Shown here one piece after another: positions 10,848 through 22,033 of a stretch of 64,000 bases of DNA (the stretch's first letter is position 1; the number at the start of each line of letters is the position of its first letter). The translations under genes were made by a program, and so were the position numbers. The notes beneath the pieces were generated by a model that saw only the letters and a list, made by a program, of their open reading frames with translations, was not told where the DNA came from and ran no database searches. Source of the stretch: Adineta ricciae (Eukaryota; Rotifera; Eurotatoria; Adinetida; Adinetidae). Location: assembly GCA_905250025.1 (NCBI GenBank), contig CAJNOJ010000140.1:124001-188000 (forward strand), given 5' to 3'.

Positions 10848-12179
10848 TGATAAAATGAGTTCTTGACTTATGTTCAATCCATTGTTTTTTTTATACAAAA
10901 GATCGTGTCAAAAGAAAGATTTGTTTCGTTTTCACTGATTCTGCTTAAATAACTTGAAACAAAGTACGTTTCAAATGTGTGTCTGTGCTCGATTTTCATT
11001 TATTGTTATAATAAATTCGTACTTTAGGTAAACTATGGAATGATACTAATGTCAAATACCATTGATAGAATTTGTGAGTAAAATAATTTCTGGATAATGA
11101 TATTATATACGTGGACGAGCCTGAACTAGACGTTCGTTGTTGATCTTGATTATTAAACCAAGTAATGACATTTAGCAGCAAACGTTTTGTAGGCCATGAC
11201 TTTGTTGACGTCACACATCTGACCGGCAATCACAAACACATATTATCGGAATTGAAGAAAAATTTGTTGTCAAACTCGTCAAGACTGAGAGTATAACAAA
11301 GAGCAATCAAGAAACGAATGTCGTGAACCGAAAGGGATTCCCAACTATTGAGCTTACGGAGTCAGCTAATCCGGATATCATCGTAATTAATTGTTCGACA
11401 GACGCACTCCAAATAATACATCAAACGAGCTACATCGTTGTCCGCAATGACAAATAGTATGTCCAATCACTTTCATTTCACATTCGCTGTATTGAAAGTG
11501 TGATATTTTCAAAGCTATGAATGTAGAAAACTGATTAAATATTACAAAGGCGTCGTATTTTTATAGAGAAAAACGCGTCCTTTCTAGAGTGTATTAATAT
11601 CACGCATAATACAAAGTCGTCAGATGACATGTTCCATATAGAATCATGCTTTGAAATTTCCAACACTATATTGTGTTACTTCTTCACGACATACATATCT
11701 TTTCATATAAGACTCAGTCAGGATTATAAGAAAAAACATCAGAATTATTCACTAAGTTTCTTTTACTTTCTAGTTGGAAAATTCCACTGCATTTCTTTTT
11801 ATAATATCAGCTGTCAAAACGGGTTTTTTAATCAGTGAGACTCATATTTTTTTTACTTTTGTTTATTTCATCATAGTTTCCAGGTACCATGTCTGTCTGC
11901 CTTGTAAATCCCATGCTACAATTCTTCGCCTCTATGTGACTCCGTTGCGGAAGACACTGCCACTAAGTACTTATGCTATCTTCCCTTCTAAGCAGTCTCA
12001 AAATTAACGAAGTTTTATTAACAAAAAATATTTATAAAAACAACAACAATCACCGGATGTGCTTAGCTGGAATAGCAATGAAAATTTTGTTTCAATGAAA
12101 ATCTTTTGATAACACCAACTTTTCATATCACATATCTGCATAGTATTTTCATAGAGCAGAGCTTGATCGGCGCGGGTGT
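10848..12179. other. Intergenic; one Met-less open stretch
   Basis: Downstream of both flanking convergent genes. A + strand frame of about 80 codons near 11208-11458 is open and coding-like in composition but has no ATG and no recognised motif; it may be decayed coding sequence. Otherwise AT-rich with nothing supported. Confidence 0.4.
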
Positions 12180-15100
12180 TCATGTCCATAAGGACATTGG
12201 CGCAATGCCTATGCAGAAAATAGAGAACATCAAAGGATACTAAATAAGAACGAAACAAACCTTCTTGTGTATTCCACTTAGGTTTAATATTATCATCAGC
12301 GAGAAAATCTATTGGAAATTCCACGAGAAAACCTTGAATCTGTTTGCATTTATCATATGCCTAGAAAAAAATCGTTTTCTAATGCAACAAATTAGTTTAA
12401 CGCAATCCTACTGTATGAGGATCTGTTTCTTTCAATTTGGATTGCTTGTTATATTCTTCAATATCAGCGAATCGCCTTATTTTATTTGTTGGTACAGTAT
12501 TGAAAACTTCTTCATAGATTTCAGTGTTCTTCTTTGCTATTTGACAAAAATAGTTGTACAGTTCATCTGAACATGGATCGTCGACGTCGATCTTGTCATC
12601 ATCTTTTATACCTAACACCTGTCTTAGAAATCAAATATATAAAAGACGTACGATGCAAGATTAAAATAGAAAGACGATAGAAACCTGAATAATTTCTTTC
12701 GCCAAGTAGAGCAGAACACACCGACTTTCTCCGATCGTCCATTCAAATGTGAATCAACCATTTCAATATCATTGACAACTAAGCATACTTCCGAATCTCG
12801 AGTTCCTTGAAACGAGCGATCGTTAATATTCGCCGATCCGCAAATACACATTCGATCATCAACAATCATCAACTTCGAATGAACGTAAATAATCTCCGTT
12901 ACCTTCAAGGAAAACGAATGAAATTCCCAAATTCGACACAATTCACTTACTAAACTACCCATCAGTATATCCCAATTTCGCATTCCATTAAACGTCACAT
13001 ATTGTCCAGGTTCCTCAATTCCTATCAGAAGTTTTTCTTCTAATTATATGTCAATGTATACAAATGTACTAACCATATCGTTTTAATCTTTGATAGAGTG
13101 ATTGATCATCTTTATTTATCGATCTCATAATATAGTAAAGCTCAGCTTGAACTGCATTACTATTGGCAAAGCCAGGTAACAATGGTAAAAGAATAAAGAT
13201 TCGAAATTTTTCGTGATTATTATGTGCACGAATGATACGTTGATAGAGCGCTTCACCGATCTCATTCTTTATTGTATCATCTTCAGCAATTGTGACAAAA
13301 AATTGGTTCTAAATGTTGTTTTTGGCAAAGTCGTTAAATTTTAATCGACTTACTTCGATGTAGATAAAATGTTCAGCATTTTCAATCATGTGAATATAAG
13401 CAGTATGAATTGAACGTTCGACTTTCTCAATTCCACATGACCAAAACGAAGCTGAACGAACGCATTGAGCATCGATGCGAACAGGAGGACGATCACCTGG
13501 AAGAATTGCTTGAAGCATAGATGGATCAGCTAGTCGACTATCATCATCGGTTTTTGGAAGAAGATAAGGATATTTATCATTGAAACGAAATTTATCTGCC
13601 TGTAACGAAAAAGATTCATTTTATATGAAACATCTCGATGAATAATAAGAACAACTTTATGAATATTCCATCGTTGAATGAAGTGTCTGGCACAATCTCT
13701 TGCTGCTTCACCTGAAACAGCCAATACTTCGTCATGCCATGGCATGCGGGGCGCAAGTTTTCGGTCGATATAATCTATTGAAAGACGAAAACGAAATGAA
13801 GAAAATTGAAATTAAGATCAGACGAAACCTTCATCGTATTTTTCGACGAACTCAAAATCTTTTTGATAATAGTTTGAATAATCTTTGCCCAAAAAGAACT
13901 GACATTTACTATCCGCAACCGGCGTAACGCCAACAATTGGTTTCGGTCGTTCGTCGGATACTTCATCGACTTCTTCATCAGATGAATTCTCGTCGTCATC
14001 AGTACTTTCCGCTTTTTCTCTCTAGGATTCAAATTCAACAATCAAATCGGACATGAATGCTAGGCAGAACTTACTTTAATGAAACGTTGCCATTTATGCT
14101 CATGTCGACGTTTTTTTCTATCTTCTGTATCGTCTGTGTCGCCGAATATTTCCGATAACTTTTAAAATACGAATTTGAGAAATAAATTCTCATTTTCTTT
14201 TGTTTCACAAAGTCTTACTAGATGGTGCTCATTCGAGTTTGTTGCCATCTCATCAGCTGTTTCGATAGCAGCTTCTTCTTTATGTGATTCTTCTTCAGGT
14301 TTTTGAGCTATTTCTTCTGGAAGTTTCAATTCCGTGATATTCTCATCACTCAAATCAACCAATCTATCCTCAAGAAAAAATAAGGCAAACTTTCATCTTG
14401 TTATTAAACTAACCGATAGTCATCTGTATCCCATCGTCCCCAGCAAAGATCAATGCCACCAATAAAAGCCAATCGTTGATCGATGATCACAGTTTTCTCA
14501 TGGTGAGAAAAGAGAAACGACGATTCAGTGCCAGGTAATATTCGATGGTCAGGATGCCGAATGACCTTTAATCTAGGAAGTTAAATAAATCCAAATATTT
14601 TTGCTAGATAAATTACTTTGATATTTTTCTTCGTTGGACTTCTCGATAGCAATTTTCTTTTCGTATGTAAACTATTCAAACCAACAACTTTCACGATATC
14701 TTTGAAGATCAACACGTACACACGAATGCCTTCTTCCTATATTTATCTTCTTTACAAAAAAATAATAGAATATATGAAGGTAATGCTTACTGCTCGCTTG
14801 CCAAGAAGATGGTCCAATCGCATGGAATCATCATGAGCTGGACGAACTAGCATGATTTCAGGTGAAAGCCACCAATCGCTGATGAAAATTTCTTCACGTG
14901 CTGATAAAATCGCTTTAGCTAACGCTTCCATATACGATTGACCATTAATAAACCATTGAGCATACTGCTGTTGTCGTTGTGGTGCAAATGAGTCAAATAG
15001 GTGATTTTGCGTAAAGATCGATTTCTCTTTCATTTCCATTAGGCCGTCAAACCAAAGATTTCGCTCGTCTTCGCCTCGACATTTAACAATCATTTGACGC

Positions 15101-16275
15101 TGTGAGTTTTTTATGCGAATTCCTTGTTTCGTTCGTGTTTTTCGAAATGTTCGATCAAGCGAAAAATCTTGATCAACAAGCATTGGAAAACCGATAAGGG
15201 CGGAGTTCAGTGTCATATATACAACATACGAATCTTTGATAACAAACCATTTGTCTTCGTGGAAAACTTTACATGGGTCACATAGAAGTGGAATGCGAAT
15301 TAGAATTGATCGACCACGATGATCATCATTGGATCGTTTCGATAGGTTTCCTTCTCCGAAACTTTTTCCTAAACCTTCAACAAATGTCAGCGGACTAACT
15401 CGAAGAAATTTTCTCTATGAAAACAGAAGTAGCCAATAAAAAGTCCCAGCGACAAACAAAACTTACCATAGCAATATGTTCACGAAAGAATGGATTTTCA
15501 AGAACTTTGCTGAGATAGTTTTGTAGCATTTTCTAGAAAAACAACGAACATGTTTTGTAGAAAACAATGAAAATAAACGTACGCATCTCTCGTTGATATT
15601 TCTTTCGTTGATAAATCCAATGCGATCGTTCTGAGTAGGAAAACAGGGATAATCTTTGTGATCGATAGATGTTCGCGAACTGAAAGAGTCACTATCAACT
15701 ATTTTGTATATGACTTCGAATTGTACCTGTTTAAATCAAGTCGAGATTTTTTAAATTCCAATTTAATAGAATCTCGAAGGGCATTATGAAGCTCAGCAAA
15801 TTGTCTATAACGTCTTTTGATCGTCCATTCATATGTAGATCCATAACGAAGAGTTATACTATACCTACACATCGATTCGACGAAAAATTCGGTCAAAATC
15901 TGCCAGTTACTTTCGTAAAATAAACTTACAAATACGGATAGAGAAATTCAGTAACGGCATTGTATATTCTTTCTGCTTCTAGTTTAATAACTTGAACTGT
16001 TTCATCACGTGCAAATGTTTGGTTACATTGCGAGTAGATTTGTTCCAACGAGCACGCATCACTCATTCGACGTTCTTCTGTAGTTTGTTCAGGATACGGT
16101 AAATATTCCACATGCCTTTGTGTAATGTGATCTTCAAATGAATTCGATCGGACATGTATCTTCAATTATACACTCAATGACATCACTTACTAGCGGTTAA
16201 AGTTAACCCGACAACATCCTCCATCGATCGCACAATCCCATGGATACTTTCTGCTGGATGAACTTCAGTATTCAT
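12180..16275 (-). CDS. Phospholipase D (PLD1/2 type, PX-PH-HKD), 18 exons
   Basis: Hydrolyses phosphatidylcholine to phosphatidic acid; membrane trafficking/signalling enzyme. Exons (5' to 3'): 16275-16191, 16131-15930, 15864-15727, 15679-15583, 15532-15467, 15414-14791, 14736-14617, 14565-14414, 14363-14219, 14158-14075, 14021-13829, 13774-13656, 13599-13354, 13308-13074, 13021-12685, 12622-12412, 12360-12261, 12208-12180. Introns are 45-65 nt. The total is 3183 nt, giving 1060 residues, close to mammalian PLD1 at about 1070. Domains: PX (about 90-190, [10 protein letters not shown]), PH (about 215-330), HKD1 [10 protein letters not shown] (His466, Lys468, Asp473), an acidic loop (about 490-600), and HKD2 [10 protein letters not shown] (His883, Lys885, Asp890). 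The last tiny exon restores the C-terminal MSLWT end that animal PLDs need for activity. Looks fully functional. Confidence 0.92.
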
Positions 16276-17106
16276 TGATAATTATCTGAAGTACAAGTTG
16301 ATGATTCTCACCGAGAGAATGAGAAATGATACATTCACTGTAGTACATAAATGGCGTCAGCTATTTTCTCCTTCTCTTTTGTTCTCCTTATGTTGTACTG
16401 CAACGCACTGCGTCAGTATCACTATTACCATTATCATTGACTCTCATTCGATGAAAGAGGAAGAAAGAAAAAGAACATTTTTCTTTTTCATTTTCTCTCG
16501 TAAAGGAAGGATAAAAAACGTGGAGTCATTCTTTGCGTTTTTTTTCAATACGCAAGACATAAAAACACTCTTTGACATTTCTTTTTTTGTAAGGTTCTGA
16601 CTGAAATCTGCGAGATCGTTGACGATACAAAAGCTCGACTTAATCACTGCAATCATTTACAAATTTATTTCTCTAAAAGTGGAAAGAATTGGATTTTGTG
16701 CAAATACTTATATCAAGGCAACCTCCTTCTGTACACATCCCATTATACTTCTTAATCCCTTATGTATGTTACTCATGTGTATTTCTTATCCTTTGTCTTA
16801 TGCTTGAATACCGTGGTAGTTTGTTGTCTTCGAAATTTTCTTTTATCTGTTCTGTGCTTGACTTCGAATATTGATAGTTTCTTCGTTTTATCGAAATGAA
16901 ATGAACTCGATGACATCAAACCGGCTACCGGAGAGGTCGTTTGTAGAAATTAGATAATGAAGGAGTGATTTGAATGATGTTATAGTTCCATGATGTGTCA
17001 AAACCTGAAAAGATGTTGATACATAGAACACAAATCAGATGGGTAATTAGTCTGGAAACGAAAATAAACCGTAGAGTGACTTTTGCTTTGAAGAATTAAT
17101 GAAATT
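16276..17106. other. Intergenic, no gene seen
   Basis: Upstream of the phospholipase D start and downstream of the ceramidase-like gene. Pyrimidine/purine-rich tracts around 16440-16600; no supported coding region. Confidence 0.5.
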
Positions 17107-17940
17107 TTATGTCAAATGTTCGATCTTCTTGTTAATGAAAGACGTGTCAGCACGAAAATATTCGTAAATGGCAAGAACTGAACAAGCTGCACATATATGC
17201 CAAACGGCATGTAATTGAAACCATGAATGCGGCCAGCAGACAATCTTCGATGCATCCAATTGACCTGAGACGACTCCGATGATGAGTGATAGCGCACCCA
17301 AGCCAAACCATTTCAGTTGCTTTGCTGTTATCGATTTTGATCGCAAATGAAAGCCTTCCGATAAGACAAATATAACAATTAGTATTGTGGTCAATAGTTT
17401 TTCTTCGTTATCGTATGATTGTGGATAGTAGATATCGCTAATAATCCACAAGATGAAGCCATTTGCCAAGAAAATCAACGTGAATAGAAATGTTTTGATG
17501 TTCGCATGACGAATTAAACTGTAAAAACTAATGAAAACAATAATGAGCCACATACCAGTTAGATCAAGTCGATGTCCAAGTTGACAACGACATGCATGAT
17601 TGAGCCATGAACCGATGGCATGTGCACAATTTGCTAATCCATTAATCAATGATAAGATTGTATTCTTTGCACGAGCTTTTTGCTGACCTTCGATGGCTTG
17701 TACTAGCATGTAAAAACCCACTGCGAGAAAAGCAAAGTCAGATAATGAATTGCTTCGTTCTCGGAGAAGACTAGTCGATCGATCATATTCACAGAACGGT
17801 ATTCCATCTATTCGCTGCTTTGTACTCGATTCAAAATGGTGCCATGGCGATTTGCCGGTCAGATAGCTGTCAAGCACAAGAACCGCCGCAAATAAAGTAA
17901 TGAATATCAACACAAAACAAATACGTACAAATATCATCAT
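17107..17940 (-). CDS. CREST/alkaline-ceramidase-like membrane hydrolase
   Basis: A 277-residue multi-pass membrane protein with about seven hydrophobic segments. Motifs fit the CREST superfamily (alkaline ceramidases, PAQR, Per1): CEYDR, SNSLSDFAFLAVG, GSWLNHAC in place of the usual G-x-GS-x3-H, DLTGM, and a C-terminal HSWFQLHAVWHICAA that gives the paired histidines for zinc. The likely reaction is hydrolysis of a lipid amide such as ceramide in an internal membrane; the substrate is inferred. The ATG at 17940 is chosen because the upstream extension starts only at TTG and an AG acceptor (TTTCATAG) just before suggests a 5'UTR intron. Single coding exon. Confidence 0.75.
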   Translation of the reverse strand: MMIFVRICFVLIFITLFAAVLVLDSYLTGKSPWHHFESSTKQRIDGIPFCEYDRSTSLLRERSNSLSDFAFLAVGFYMLVQAIEGQQKARAKNTILSLINGLANCAHAIGSWLNHACRCQLGHRLDLTGMWLIIVFISFYSLIRHANIKTFLFTLIFLANGFILWIISDIYYPQSYDNEEKLLTTILIVIFVLSEGFHLRSKSITAKQLKWFGLGALSLIIGVVSGQLDASKIVCWPHSWFQLHAVWHICAACSVLAIYEYFRADTSFINKKIEHLT

Positions 17941-18272
17941 AATAGTCCTATGAAAACTAACATATTCTTTCAAAGCAACAGGGATAGATAAGATAAAATT
18001 AAATATGTAAGATACCGTAGCGAGTTTTTCACGTACAGGTGTTTTTATTCCCTTGTCTGAAAGAAAGGGTTATAGCGTCATAAATACAGTGATGAAAATG
18101 CATAAAGTTTGTTTGTTTGGTTTCTTGCATAAGCCAATCAGATTGCAGCATATTATGAATCAATGAAATTTACCTATAGTCATCAAAGATTGACCACCGA
18201 CGAGGTAATCGAAGTGGAGGATTTCGAATCCGGTGTCAGTTTCTCGAAATTCTAATTAGCTAGTTACTAATT

Positions 18273-18460
18273 CGCTTTTCTGAAAGAAAGGGTTATACAG
18301 CGTTTGAATGCTGTGTTAAAAAGCCTACAGCCTGTCCTATCCAATCAGAAATCAGCACTTCTAAAATCAATGAAATTAATCGATAGTTGCTAGAAAATGA
18401 TTACCGGTAGGGTAATCGAGGTCGAGGATCACGAATCCGAGGTTAGTGTTGCTTAATTAA
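18273..18460. repeat. Second, diverged copy of the left-end repeat unit
   Basis: Starting with CTGAAAGAAAGGGTTAT near 18279 and ending with GTAATCGAGGTCGAGGATC..CGAATCCGAGG near 18413-18443, this repeats the order of motifs of 18057-18240 at an offset of about 221 bp. It is a diverged direct repeat within the left end of the element. Confidence 0.6.
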
Positions 18461-20124
18461 TTATTAGCTTTTCATTAACTAGCCACGACTTATTAACATC
18501 CATTTCCAGAGTAGACCACAGGATTTCTGACGTCGGGAAATTCGAATTTGAGGATGAATTTCGTTTTATTGGCTGAGCCTGGGCTTATTCCTTCCTCTTT
18601 ACAAAGGAGATATTTTTCTTTATCTGTTCTAAAATCTTTTGTAGAAGATAGTGAGCTGAACGCTATTCACAGACGTCATGTGTACAAAGATAGTAGCTCA
18701 AGAACTTACACGAAAATATCTAATGCATTGTATATAATGATGTTTCTAATTGAAGAAATCCGAAAAAGTGATATGAGCTTATAGTATCATCTTTGCTTTG
18801 TAGGCTACATACATCATGTCCTTTCATGGGACTTTAGTAGAAGTAGTTCGCAAAGCGATATAGTCGTCGGTGGAATTCCATCTTAGTAATTACAGACGCG
18901 TGGACGGTGGAAACAGTATTCTGAACACATGCAACACTATGAAAAATGAGATTTATCACTGTCTCAACGAAAGTCAATGGTCTTTGAACGAACACAATGG
19001 ATGTGTTTTCGAGCTTCGAGAATAGAGATTGCGCATTATCAGCACTTCAAATTGAACAGAGCAATAGAATATGTACTGTAAACTACACAGTTACGAAGGG
19101 TTTTGATAACTTCGATCAGAGATCGACGAACGACTAGGCGTTTAAATGCTAGATTAATCCTAAAGTGTACGCTTAGAATAACCTTGCCAAGCCTCCGATA
19201 ATTTTGAAAGGGATTTGACGAATGAATATTCCTCAATGAAAATATTCGACAAGGTATCATTTTGTTGACAGAAGAGGAAAGAATCGGATTATCGCTGGAA
19301 GATACAGGCGAATGTTCAAATGTTTCAAGTAGTCTACTGTATATCATCCGTCTATGAGTGACTTATTAAAGCATTTATGCAAGTTTCAATGCGCGTGATA
19401 TTAAAATAGAAAAACAGATAACAAAGGTCAATTGTTGGCCGTCTGACTAGCCGTTGAGCGATGAATTTTCCAGTCAATATAGTTAGTGCTGGAGAATTAT
19501 CCACTGACAAATGGCTAATCGGCCTGATTCCTAGAAATACTTTTGCATCCTATTGATTCTAGTGTGTGACATAGTGCCATGATTCAGTTGAGCACTAGTA
19601 GCAATCGCAGTGCGTTTTGTCTCTTTCGAAGTCTCTGAATGTGTTCAGCGTTCGAAAAAGTCTTTCAGAAAAGGGTCAGCGAATCCAAAGGATGAGCGTT
19701 ACTTGTATTATATGAATACGGTTATACATTGTGTAGAATTATACCGGGTTATATCAAACTCTTGTAGTTCAAGACTAAATTTGACGTAAACAATAAATAT
19801 CTAATTAGTGTTGATGTTTACTGTACGCACTTAACCATCAGAATAAATTTCTTTACAAAAGTACTCTACTTATTTTAACTGATAATTTCAATAAGTTGCA
19901 AACCACTGTACTGCTTTGAAGGAATTCTCAAAAGACTCTAATCGACAAGTAACGCGGCCTAGTAGCCGCTAAACCCTCTACTGAAAGGATAGTATTAGAG
20001 CGCTACTATTCGTCCAAAGAGAGAAAAAAGTTGTTTCAGTTGAACGATCTGATCATTTGATAGTTTGTCAGAATGTTTTACTTAGACCAATTTCGATTCC
20101 TGAAATCTTCTGAAATTATAACGC

Positions 20125-20816
20125 CTAGTCGTTTGTCGGCCTCTCTCCGGTCGACCACTCACAGCTAGCCGTCGGTACCTAATAAGTGTTTAATGATATT
20201 TTCATATTAAAAAGTACCTCGTTCTTGTTGAGTCCGTCTCTAGCAAAGTTGCCGAAATTCTTCGCAACTTCATGACCTACAGTATATCTTTTATTATCAT
20301 TTTTAGTTGAATATGTCGATGATCTACATAGTTGTTTCTTGAAGCTCGAAAAGATGTCATATATATATACCTTAGAAAAATGATGGCCACTTTGCGACAG
20401 TCTTATAAATCTCACTTTTCAACTAATTTTCAAAAGAAACAACTAGTCGTTCGTCGGCCTCCCTTCGGTCGGCCACTCACGGCTAGCTGTTCCCATGCGT
20501 ACTCATTTTACTATCTTAACTTCATTCGGACGAAGACGCGTTCTGCAAATGAGCACATTTCGGAAAATCAATTCATAATCCAAAACTTAGAAGCTGTACA
20601 TAGCTATATGATTCTCAGGAAAAGGTTTCAATCTTCTCTCCACCACGAGGAACCTTAAATGGCTGCCAGCTATGTTCGTGCAGAACAACGATTAACTTCT
20701 AACCAAGAAATCTTAAAGCTCTATAAAAATCACAAAGTTTGTTCTTAAAAATATGATTCTGCAAATCGACGACTAGTCGCTCGTCGGCCTCCCTCCGGTC
20801 GGCCACTCGCGGCTAG
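20125..20816. repeat. Three dispersed 44-bp palindromic motifs
   Basis: Cores at 20125-20168, 20443-20486 and 20773-20816, each exactly 44 bp, each bounded by CTAG at both ends, each holding GTCGGCCTC..CCGGTCG in the middle. The arms (CTAG-TCG-..-GGCC against GGCC-..-CG-GCTAG) can pair as a hairpin of about 17 bp with a few mismatches. Spacing is 318 and 330 bp, and the DNA between copies is not similar, so they are iterated motifs, not a simple tandem array. Confidence 0.75.
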
Positions 20817-21180
20817 CCGTTACATGTAAATTTTCACTCTTCCATTTAGTCTACAGCCACTTTTGAAAGTAGTCCATTCATTCTTTTCTATTCCATCTTT
20901 AAAAGTCACCCTCTTTATGCTACTGTAACTCTCGAAGACAACACCTGACAAGCGAAACATTATTTTAAATGACTGGCATCAGATGATATCCCTATAGTAT
21001 AGCTGTTTCTAAAAGTGTGTGATCTCATTAATATGCTTATGACTATGGAGATCCGCTGATCGGACGTCAGTCAGCTATTACATTTTGCTCTACATATTGC
21101 CGCTTAAAACATTATCGCCTAAAAAATTGATCCTTTCTCGCAAAAAACGGGTTAGAAAGTGTTCATGAAAAAACTAACCT

Positions 21181-21460
21181 CGGATTCGAGTTCCTCGGCC
21201 CCGATTACCCTTCAGTCAACCCTTACTCGACAACGAAAAAAATTTCATTGCTTAATTAGCTAATTAGCTAATGAGGTAATTAGAATTTCAGAAATCTAAC
21301 AGCGGATTCGGATTCCTCGACCCCGATTACCCTTCGGTCGACCCTTACTCGACAACGAAAAAAATTTCATTGCTTAATTAGCTAATTAGCTAATGAGGTA
21401 ATTAGAATTTCAGAAATCTAACAGCGGATTCGGATTCCTCGACCCCGATTACCCTCCGGT
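21181..21460. repeat. 122-bp tandem repeat, two full copies and a partial third
   Basis: CGGATTC recurs at 21181, 21303 and 21425, a spacing of exactly 122 bp. Copies 1 and 2 differ at about six positions in the first 45 bp and look identical over the remaining 77 or so (TCGACAACGAAAAAAATTTC through TCAGAAATCTAACAG). The third copy stops after about 36 bp, where the sequence turns into the right end of the element. The unit is the reverse complement of the segment at 18201-18240 and 18413-18443. Confidence 0.85.
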
Positions 21461-21522
21461 AAAACTTTGTCCTCCACTAGGGTCACTGAATAGTCACTAT
21501 CGAACAGTGATGTGAAAGAACG

Positions 21523-21549
21523 AACCAACCAACCAACCAACCAACCAAC
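21523..21549. repeat. (AACC)n microsatellite
   Basis: About six to seven consecutive AACC units inside the right end of the putative element, mirrored in the left end by a looser GTTT/GGTT run. Confidence 0.85.
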
Positions 21550-21612
21550 ATCAACTCGTTTTTTTTGTAATACCTGCTCGACGCATAACCCTCCTTTCAG
21601 TAGAGGGAATAA

Positions 21613-22033
21613 GCGACGATAATTATAAGCAACAAAGAACGAAAGGAAATTTGTTCAGATGTAATATTTCGATGTTTTGGATAGTCTGATTAAGTGGGAG
21701 CGCCTGGTTTTTATCTCTTTTCTTCTTTGAAATGAAACACCCAAGTCATATAACGTTTGCTTTTCGATTTTACAAGTATATGACATCATAAATTGTATTT
21801 ATGAACACATATACATCATTGGTTGGAAGTTCATGTACATTCACGATCGAAATGTAACGTTGACCTGTAAGGACTGAAAGTAAATCTACTTTTTCAAACA
21901 AAATGACATTTGAGTAATGCAAAATGAAGGACATATATAGTTAAAACGAAGTTCATTTATTTGTATATGTAAAAAATATGTAATAACGTTTGCAGTTTCG
22001 GTATGATGTAGTTTCCAGAGAATAGGATGATAT
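21613..22033. other. Intergenic between element and DEG/ENaC copy B
   Basis: AT-rich 3' flank of the channel gene; nothing further supported. Confidence 0.5.

Larger units (their letters stand above)
18045..21612. mobile_element. Putative non-autonomous element with imperfect inverted ends of about 190 bp
   Basis: A 3.6-kb gene-free block whose two ends read as inverted copies. The left end (from TATTCCC then CTGAAAG..GGGTTAT.GCGTC near 18047-18085) is mirrored at the right end (GACGC-ATAACCC..CTTTCAG..GGGAATA near 21578-21612). Inside each end come a GTTT/GTTGG-rich stretch and a GTAATCGAGG..GAGGA..CGAATCCG segment (18201-18240 left; complement at 21430-21460 right). Additional internal copies of the end motif lie near 18273 and 19968 in the left-end orientation. 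No transposase or reverse transcriptase frame is present and no clear target-site duplication is seen, so the class is unknown and nested elements are possible. Confidence 0.6.

Noticed and set aside
12004-12324. Unspliced C-terminal extension of phospholipase D
   Set aside because: Running through gives a non-homologous hydrophobic tail; splicing 12209-12260 restores the conserved PLD end and a length divisible by three.
20443-20486. 44-bp palindrome as a tRNA or tRNA-like gene
   Set aside because: No acceptor stem, T-loop GTTCRANNC or anticodon arm of the right size.
18548-20658. Short frames inside the repeat block as a transposase
   Set aside because: All are under 110 codons, lack DDE, tyrosine-recombinase, Rep/helicase or reverse-transcriptase motifs, and overlap the palindromes.
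21523-21549. (AACC)n as telomere repeat
   Set aside because: Only 27 bp, internal, and not a known rotifer telomere unit.
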